Shown one piece after another: positions 36,701 through 46,961 of a DNA stretch of 64,000 nucleotides. Position 1 is the first letter of the stretch. Each line of letters starts with the position of its first letter. The DNA is from Mytilus galloprovincialis (lineage: Eukaryota; Mollusca; Bivalvia; Mytilida; Mytilidae). Location: positions 39,460,321 to 39,524,320 of the forward strand of contig NC_134851.1 in assembly GCF_965363235.1 (NCBI RefSeq), written 5' to 3'. Below the pieces are notes generated by a model. The model made no database searches. It was given only the letters and a program-made list of their open reading frames with translations, and had not been told where the DNA came from. The position numbers and the translations under genes were made by a program.

Positions 36701-39700
36701 ATGTCCAATGTCCTTGACCTCATTTTCATGGTTCAGTGACCACTTGAAAAAAAAGTTCAAATTTTTTGTAAAGTTGAATTCTCTCTTATTATAAGTAATA
36801 GGATAACTATATTTGGTAAGTGCGTACCTTGCAAGGTCCTCATGTCTGTCAGACAGTTTTCACTTGACCTCGACCTCATTTCATGGATCAGTGATCAAGG
36901 TTAAGTTTTGGTGGTCAAGTCCATATCTCAGATACTATAAGCAATAGGGCTAGTATATTCGGTGTATGGAAGGACTGTAAGGTGTACATGTCCAACTGGC
37001 AGGTGTCATCTGACCTTGACCTCATTTTCATGGTTCAGTGGTTATAGTTAAATTTTTGTGTTTTGGTCTGTTTTTCTCATACTATATGCAATAGGTCTAC
37101 TATATTTGTTGTATGGAATGATGGTAAGGTGTACATGTCTAGCTGGCAGATGTCATGTGACATTGACCTAATTTTCATGGTTCAGTGGTCAAAGTTAAGT
37201 TTTTGAGTTTTGGTCTTTTTAATCTAATACTGTATGCCATAGGTCAACTATATTTGGTGTATGGAAATATTTTATGATCTTTATGTCAGTCGCGCAGGTT
37301 TTATTTGACGGTGACCTTATTTTCACAGTTCATTGCACAGTGTTAAGTTTTTGTGTTTTGGTCTATTTTTCTTAAACTTTAAGTAATGGGTCAACTATAT
37401 ATGTTGTATAGAAGCATTGTTAGCTGTACATGTCTGCCTGGCATGGTTCATCTGACCTTGACCTCATTTTCAAGGTTCATTGGTCTTTGTTTAGTTATCT
37501 TGGTTAATGTTAAGTTTATGAGACAGTTGTAATAAAACTAAGCTGTATAATATCAATGATTAGTATAGAAGGCGAGACATTTCAGTGTGTGCACTCTTGT
37601 TATTTGAATATTGTAGCTGGTTGAGTATCACAATTAAATGGGTCTCATTCTCTATGATTCTTGTATGAGCATGACATGGAATTGGCCTATTTTTTGTAAG
37701 TGTGACATGTGAAAGTCAAATTCTTCTGCATGAAAACGGGAAACAAAGTTGGTCAGGACATGAGAAATTACATGCACTATTATTGTAACGATGAGCGAGA
37801 TACAGGATTCTGATAAAACAATAAGCTAGACCTTACATCAGACACCTCCCCCACAATGAGACTCAAATTTAGGAGAACACACACTCTGATATCTGATACA
37901 TTTATCTGGTAAAAGATTTTCCAAATATTGCAACAATTTTTATGAAGAGAGCTCCATTAGATAATGAAAGGATTCAGAAGTAATTTTGTCTAAAACATAT
38001 ATTTTTTGCAGAGTCTATTTCTGTTACCCATCCTAGAATTGTTCATACTGAACCATTAGATCAAGAAGAGAAAGTACTTTTGGGATCTAGTTCTAACATA
38101 AGCTGTACTTTTGATGTCGGGACACAAAAGTCAACGGTAATTTATTTTATTAGCTAAATAAAGGGTTTATTCAAACACAAAAGTACACAAAGAACACAAC
38201 AAGTAAGGATATCATGTAAAAATTCAACCAAAAATGTCAGTTGCACCTTTTTGAATAAAGAGACTAATATGATAAAAGGGATGATTTTTCATTTCCTATC
38301 GTTAATTATCCGTTTTTAGATGGTGACGTTCCCTTGTCACCATCTTACGGTGTTTATATATCTCAACTTGTACGATTCGCTCGTGTATGTAACAATGTTT
38401 TAGATTTTAACGAGAGAAATTTATGTATTACTGAAAAATTATTACACCAGGGTTTTCGATATCACAAACTAGTCAAAACATTTACTAAATTTTATCATCG
38501 GTATAAAGACATCATTCGTAAATATAGCTCAACATGCAGACTTCTAATACGTTCAGGTATTTCACATCCAATTTTTTATGGAAATATTCTTTATAAAGCA
38601 CAAAGGTGTCAGTATTCACCTCAGAAACTTACAAAACCTTTGAATAGACTTATTAAGAAAGGATATAATTACGATACTGTTGTCAAGTCATTAAAGATTG
38701 CATATTTTGGCGTTAATATTGAGTCACTGATAAGGTCTTTGCATCGGAACTAAACACATTTATTCTAAAAACAGTTATTGGCATGACACGGGTTATGTTC
38801 TTCTCTTATATGTTATGATGGTAGGATACTAAACCCCTAACGGGAAGGATTGTGCCTGATGTTCATATGATGAAATCATAATCTTTCAGTCAGTTTAATT
38901 GAAGTCTGGAGCTGGCATGTCAGTTAACTGCTAGTAGTCTGTTGTTATTTATGTATTATTGTCATTTTGTTTATTTTCTTTGGTTACATCTTCTGACATC
39001 AGACTCAGACTTCTCTTGAACTGAATTTTAATGTGCGTATTGTTATGCGTTTACTTTTCTACATTGGTTAGAGGTAAAGGGGGAGGGTTGAGATCTCACA
39101 AACATGTTTAACCCCGCCACATTTTTGCGCCTGTCCCAAGTCAGGAGCCTCTGGCCTTTGTTAGTCTTGTATTATTTTAATTTTAGTTTCTTGTGTACAA
39201 TTTGGAAATTAGTATGGCGTTCATTATCACTGGACTAGTATATATTTGTTTAGGGGCCAGCTGAGGGACGCCTCCGGGTGCGGGAATTTCTCGCTAAATT
39301 GAAGACCTTTTGGTGACCCTCTGTTGTTGTTTTTTATTTGGTCGGGTTGTTGTCTCTTTGACACATTCCCCATTTCCATTCTCAATTTTAATATTCATGA
39401 ACATAAAAATACAACTTACAATAGATAAATACTTTGATTTATACATTTGTTATATGAGTTGTGAATTCTAATTTTATTTTTTTGCTTGAATTAAATAATT
39501 AGTATATTTTTGATTTTTGATTTTGTCTTTCCAGCCTGACAAAATGCAGTGGAGAAAAGATGGATTATTATTGTATGATAATAACACCGACCTGGAATAT
39601 CAGATCTTCAACCTAACTAAGGGACAGACAGTTTTAATGTTACAAATAAAGAATATATCTGTAAGTTAAATTCAGAATGGAAATGGGGAATGTGTCAAAG

Positions 39701-41914
39701 AGACAACAACCTGACCAATGAGGGGAAAACAGCTGAAGGCCACCAATGGGTCTTCAAAACTTCCTTTTATGATTCTATTATTCTTTATGTAAACCAAGCC
39801 TAAAAAAAATGGGGAGATGTGGGGGGGGGGGGGGGGGGCATCAACTTGTTACATGTTTGAAAAAACATAGGATAAAAAAAAAAAAATTATTTATACTGGT
39901 TTGTGTCATATTTAAATTTTAATAACTTTCTTTAACTATCCTGGATTTATACCAAACTTCGACAGAAGCTTGTTTCTGATCATAAGATAGTATCCAGAAG
40001 TAAAGGAGAAGTCTGGTATTGGCAAATTTTGGCCTCAAATTTCAGGTTCATCTGACGAAAGATTTTGGACACTTTTAAAACACTTAAGTGTCTAATTAAG
40101 TTGATTCAATTAGTTTATGTGAAAGATTTTAATTTAACTGATTTACTCATTAAAAGTGCTCTGATTCAAGCATAAATGTGAAAAATCTATCAAATGTGCC
40201 ATAAAATGTGACTTTCCAGATGGTTGTTGTCAAAATTGAAAGTGACATCTGTGTTCATCCTCAACCTTTATATATATATGTTATGTATTATCATCAAATA
40301 CAACTTACATTTCAATGAAGAATGAACACAAATGCGGCCACATTCATTTAAGACGGAAATGTCTAAAATTTAACTAAAATGCTAAAATTGTGAGGATTTC
40401 AGTAATTTAGCATGACTCTATGATGCTAATACCCGATATATGTGCATTGTATTGTCAAAAACAGCCCATATTATATAGCAGAAGCATTCTACTTTCCAAT
40501 AAATAACTAAAAGTTTACATTTTAACAATTTTGTAAAACTGCTATATTTTGGGAGTCTTACTGGACCTAATCCTTTGTTAAAAAAAAAACCAAACATTTT
40601 TTTCATATTTCGCTTATAAATGTTTTTCTTCTAGTTAACATTACATACATTCTGCAATTAAAGTATTTAAAACTTTTATTAGATTCATAAACTGTCCTGG
40701 ATTTTTACCAAACTTGGACAGAAGCTTCTTACAATAAAAAAAAAAGTATAGTGAGGTATATTTTTATTGATTTTTTTGTTCATTTTTGTTGAATCTGTGA
40801 TTAACAGCAAAAGTAGGCGAGACACTGGGTTTGGTGGAACCCTTATGAATTATTTCTCAATATTGCAAAAATTAAAATTGCATTTAAGTCTACAATGCAA
40901 AAATGGCAATAATAAATGCACACAATAATCTCCAAATTTACAGTAGTAGGTATAATAATAAATAAAGCAACATTGAACACTTTTAATTTTATTTTTAGTC
41001 CTGTTGTTGGCAAATCGTCATGAAATAATTCATATATTGACAGGTTGATGACTTGGGAGTTTATGAATGTTATGGAAAGAACGGTAGAGGTTCAGATTCA
41101 AGGAATATAACTTTACTGAGATATGTGGCTCCAGGGGAACATGGAAGTGGAGAATTCAAGTTATGGCTCCTAGTAGCTATTTCTGGCGGAGCAGCGTTTG
41201 TAGTTATGACGTTAATCATTTCTATAGTGATTGCTGTTATTAGAAGAAAACGTAATGAGAAAATTGATTGGGAAGATCCTGACTTAGAGCATTATGAAGG
41301 TTTGTATGCAAATAAATAAATAAATAGTGGTATTTATTGTTTTAACAAAATTAGGAAAAAATAATTCCCTGAAAAATTTCCAAACCCTAACTAAGGTTTT
41401 ATTTTTCCACTTATTTATTTTTATTTTTAAACTTATTTTCCTTTAAGGGGCACTAGCTACGATATATATAAAAATTTCTTAAGTATGATTTTTTTTTGTT
41501 CAGTCATTAATGAAAGTGAAATAGTAAAATAATAATTCACTTTAAGCAGTCAAAATGGTTTAATTTTGTCAAATTAAGCTTAGAAACATTGATTTTGAAT
41601 TATTCACTTGCAAGAGAATTATATAAATTCAACCTCATCAAATCCGTATTCATGTGAACTTTAATTTAACACCTTCGCTAGAGATGGATAACACATGCAT
41701 TGTCTGTGTAATAGTTATCTAAAGGCAAAAATGTCAACATTGAAAGTGAAACAAAGGTAAATCATTTGATTGACTAATTCGATCCACAAAAAATCATTCT
41801 TATACTGGTGAAAACGATGAGAAATATATATTTTAAATCTATAATATAAATTTAACAGACCTATAAAAATCCAATTGTACAAGTTGCTTAAAATATTTAT
41901 ACCCCAGGCAACGA

Positions 41915-41950
<36 letters not shown>

Positions 41951-44900
41951 TGTCCGTCTGTCCGTCAGTCCGTCAGTCCTCTTTCTTGTCATCACAACTC
42001 CTCTCAAACCACACAACAGAATTTCACGAAACCTTTTCAGATAATAAGGACATACTATGTAGTTGTGCATATCGACGGGAAATTGCGATTCAATTTTTTT
42101 TCTAGGAGTTACGCCTCTTTGAACTTATTTTCTTTAATGTACTACTGCAACAGTTTGTCATCGCAACTCCTCTCAAACCACACAACAGAATTTCAAGAAA
42201 CCTTTTCAGATAATAAGGACATACTATGTAGTTGTGCATATCGACGGGAAATTTCGATTCAATTTTTTTTCTAGGAGTTACGCCCCTTTGAACTTATTTA
42301 CTTTAATGTACTACTGCAACAGTTTGTCATCGCAACTCCTCTCAAACCACACAACAGAATTTCACAAAACCTTTTCAGATAATAAGGACATACTATGTAG
42401 TTGTGCATATCGACGGGAAATTGCGATTCAATTTTTTTTCTAGGAATTACGCCCCTTTGAACTTATTTACTTAATGTACTACTGCAACAGTTTGTCATCG
42501 CAACTCCTCTCAAACCACACAACAGAATTTCACGAAATCTTTTTATATGAAAAGGACATATTATGTGGTTGTGCATATCGACGGGAAATTACGATTCAAT
42601 TTTATTTCTAGGAGTTGCGCCCCTTTGAACTTATTTGCTTCAATGTACTACTGCAACAGTTTGTCATCGCAACTCCTCTGAAACTACACAACAGAATTTC
42701 ATGAAACCTTTTCAGATAATAAGGACATACTATGTAGTTGTGCATATCGACGGGAAATTAAGATTCAATTTTATTTCTAGGAGTTACGCCACTTTGAACT
42801 TATTTGCTTCAATGTACTTCTGCAACAGTTTGTCATCTCAAATCCTCTGGAAACACACAACAGAATTTCATGAAATTTTGTAGATAATAAGGACATACTA
42901 TGTAGATGTGTATATTGACAGGAAATTATTATTCAATATTTTTTCTTATACAATTTCTTTTTCTTATACTTATTTAATTTCTCCAATGACAATGTGGGGA
43001 TGTGGGGTATGTGAGCGTGCTCACTAAGGTTCTTTAATTATAACTGTATTTATGTTTAAATTGCTTATATGGTCATCAGGGGTCAACTCTATAATAAATT
43101 AGATGGCGTCTAAACTAAACTACACACAAAACGAATCTTCATATCATTGAGCTGATGTCCTCTTAATTGTTTGTTTTTAGACATTTTATAGTTTGGATAA
43201 ATATTTTACATTGTTATAAATAAAATGTGAGAATTTAAGTCAAATTGGTGACAATGAATTTGACAGCTAGTGCCCCTTTAAACATGTTAAAGAACAAATA
43301 AACCTTATTCATGTTATTAATGTTTTTTGTTATTTTATGTTTATCACAAAATTAGTGGGAATAAATCCTTCACTAAAAAAATTTCTTTAAATGCATGAAA
43401 TTATTTCATTCGAGATTGAGCAAAAAATATAATTTATTTTGCAGTTCCACAGCATAAATTAGAATATGATGTGTTTATATCCTACAGTAGCGAGGATGAA
43501 AAATGGGTAAAAGAAATACTGTTTACAAATCTTGTTCAAAATGGTTACCATGTCAACATCGATTTTAAAGATTTTGTGCCAGGTATGATTACCAGTGATA
43601 ATTTATACCATTAGACACATGTAGGTACTTTTATGACGAATAAATGGGAATATCTTGCCAAATGACAATACAAGTAAAATTTGGTACATTACATATATAT
43701 ACAAAATTTACCCTTTCTTTACGCATGTTCAGACGATAAAAAAAATTGACTGATTTTGGCAAATCTTGTTTATTTCTGCCAAAAATAACGGGAACGATAA
43801 TTATTTGAGACCGCTGACGAATCAGATAAGGATATCTTGATAAATCATCTTAATTCTAGAAATAGCTGAAATGATAATTATTTCAATATTTGAGATCACT
43901 GAGTAACCAAGATAAGGATATTTTGACAAATCACGGTATAATTTTAACAAACTCTAGCTAATGCTAGCTGAAGTTGACCGTTTGATGCCTGATGGGAAAA
44001 GACATTACTACCCTTATACATTTGTTAAGGTCTTATATAAAATATATACTAGGTATATGAATGAAAGGAAAAAAACTACATCTACTAAATTTTAAAGATT
44101 TTTCTGCAAGTAGTAGTTATCTACCATATTCAAATAAACTTTTGAAACAGACACATACCTGCCAACTGTCACTATTTGCTGGGGATTTCCCCCATGGAGG
44201 CTCCCGAATTGAAACTTTTAAAGAGCAATTATGTCCACAATTTTAACAAAACAATTAATTTTACAATGAATTGAGGCTTATAAAAATATGAAGAAGCCAA
44301 AAAACAACATTACACTGTATTTGAAGGCCCCCTTGAAGGTTTTTTAGGAGTATGGCAGCCATCTTGCACGCAAAACCCCCATGGGCATTTTGAAAACTTG
44401 GCAGGTATGCAGACATGTATACAAAATATTAATAACATTGATAACATCAGTAACATCATATCAGTCTGAACTAAATGTTTGTGTGTTTTTTATTTATTAG
44501 AATAGATATTAAGTATATGAATGAAAGGGAAGTAACCACATCCACTAAATTTTAAAGATTTTTCTACAAGATAAGAGCTATTTCCCCATATTTAAAAAGA
44601 ACTTTTGAAACAAAGACACTAAACATCAATAACACCAATAAAAAATCATGTCAGTCTTAAAGTCATATGAAAGCAGTGATTGGTGAAAATTAATGTTTAT
44701 CTAATTCTTGAACCAATGCATATATATATCATGAACTTAGTCTTCTGTGCACGATTTTATCATTTTTTATGCAAATATATGGTATAATCGCCATTTTTTT
44801 TCTCTCTGTCTGTTATGATTTAACAAATATAGCAGCTCATTATATGCCGTGTTTTGACTCTGAAGCTTACTGTTTGTCACTTGTAGTAAACAATCAACAA

Positions 44901-46929
44901 GAAAGCATGGATAGTGAGCACATGTTTAACATGTACAATCAGATAATAATTTATTTCAGTGGCAAATCCATGCGTATTGCGACCACTGGATTTTTATGAG
45001 AAGGTTCACGCTAAGGTCACTTTGCATACAGATAATATGTCGGCGAATTGCTTCATGGAAGCAAGCAATTAAAAAACAGTAAACTTCTTCTAAATGTGGA
45101 CAAATTAAAGAATTTTCTTCAGAAAAAAGTATATATTTACATAAGTTTAATAATGAAAACTATCCATTTTGTTATAAAAAACATATGCATAATTTTTTTT
45201 GATATCAGGTTTCATATGACTTTAACTAAATGTATGTTTGTTGATGATTAATTGAACAAGATACTAGGTATATGAATAAAAGGGAAGTAACCATATTTAT
45301 TAACTTTTTAAGATTTTTCTCAAAGATGGAGTTATCTCCCTGTTTTTTAAACCAACATAAAAAAACATCCATAACAAACCACTTCAGTCTTATCTAATGG
45401 CCAAACTAAATGTATCTGTGTTTATAATTTAAAAAAAAATAAGATAGGCAGTCAAGGTAGGAATGGTAAAAAACAGCAAAACAATATATTGATTGAGTGA
45501 TTGGTGTTTAAAGCACCTTCTGGCAAAATTGTAAAAGATGTTTGCAAAGACATTATCTTTGCCATGGTACATTTTTGTACCTGACTTTGAAAAGTCAAGA
45601 TTACCATGTGGAGTGGTCAGACTATTTGTTCTTAACTCTTCGTTTTTTATTTCTGAAATTGTAGTTGCTTTGACCAAATATTAAGTTCCAAATTTGTAGA
45701 AAATTGTATGAAAACTTGCATTCATAACCACAAAAAAAATAATTTCACCAAAATATCCTAAATCAATATTGTTATATTCCTACAAAATTTTTTTTTTTTT
45801 AAATATTACTGGTTAGTGTTACCCATGACTGTCCATTCATGTCCCAATTTCTTTTCCTCACTAACTAAGTATTAATTCTCCCAAATTTTATTAGACTCAT
45901 ACCGGTACATATAAATGCTAAAAATGACAACACACAGACAAAGTGCAGATTTGACAGTGAGTCAATTACTGTTCTACAGTAATTCCCCTTTTTAAAAAAG
46001 AAAATAGTGAGGCTTTGGCAAGGGCATTTGTATCCTCAGACGTATTTTTCACTTATTTGATATAATCTTTTATACAGGTATGGCCATTGCAGAAAATGTC
46101 ATGGATTCAATATACAAAAGTAGAAAAACTGTTGTTATAATGTCGAAGAATTTCCTGAAATCAATGTGGGGCCAGTTTGAACTTCAGCAAGCTCACAATA
46201 GGGCTATATCACAGGTAAGATGCCATATAAAACATTGATGAAATAGTATTATGAGAATGTCAAAGAGAGGCAAAGTTACCATAGGAGTATTCAAACTCAC
46301 ATTCCAAAATTAAACTGACTGCCTTGCACTGGTATCTTTGCTGGGTTCATTTTTCAATTTTTAAATTTTCATGGGTCATGTGGGTTTTGTTATAAAACCA
46401 GGAATTTAAATATTCAAAGAAACACATTTTTTTTATAAGCTTGTATTGAGCCTGTGCATGTAGCAATAGCACAAAATCAATTACCCAGAAAAATGCTATT
46501 TGTCACCAATCCATGAAAACTATCCATGGAAATAAATAAAGACATAACAGGTTAAACTGTATGATATGATTTCACATCCATTGCTCATCAACTAACTGAT
46601 TGCCAATACTTAAGTATTCTTTTTTTTTTACAAACCAAACATAATTATTAAGTTGTATTTAGTGAACATGAAAATTGTGCAAACAAAAGTATATTTAATT
46701 TTGATTACAGATTTGTTCAAAGGTTTGTAATAAATGGGTTGCTGGTAAAAAAAGTCTTTAATTTGTTTTATAAAAGTGTTCGAGTTGTTTCCCTTTGGTT
46801 GTTTTTAAATTTGGAGGTGTAAAATTAAATGTTCTTATTTGACTAACCAAATTGAATCAGGGTACATCACAGTCTGATAAAATATCTTAAGTAAATAGTA
46901 GTGATGATTATTTTTTATTTCTTTGTATT

Positions 46930-46961
<32 letters not shown>

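Noticed and set aside
41905-42950. CRISPR-like array
   Set aside because: The whole 169-bp unit repeats with no unique spacers, in a eukaryotic intron.
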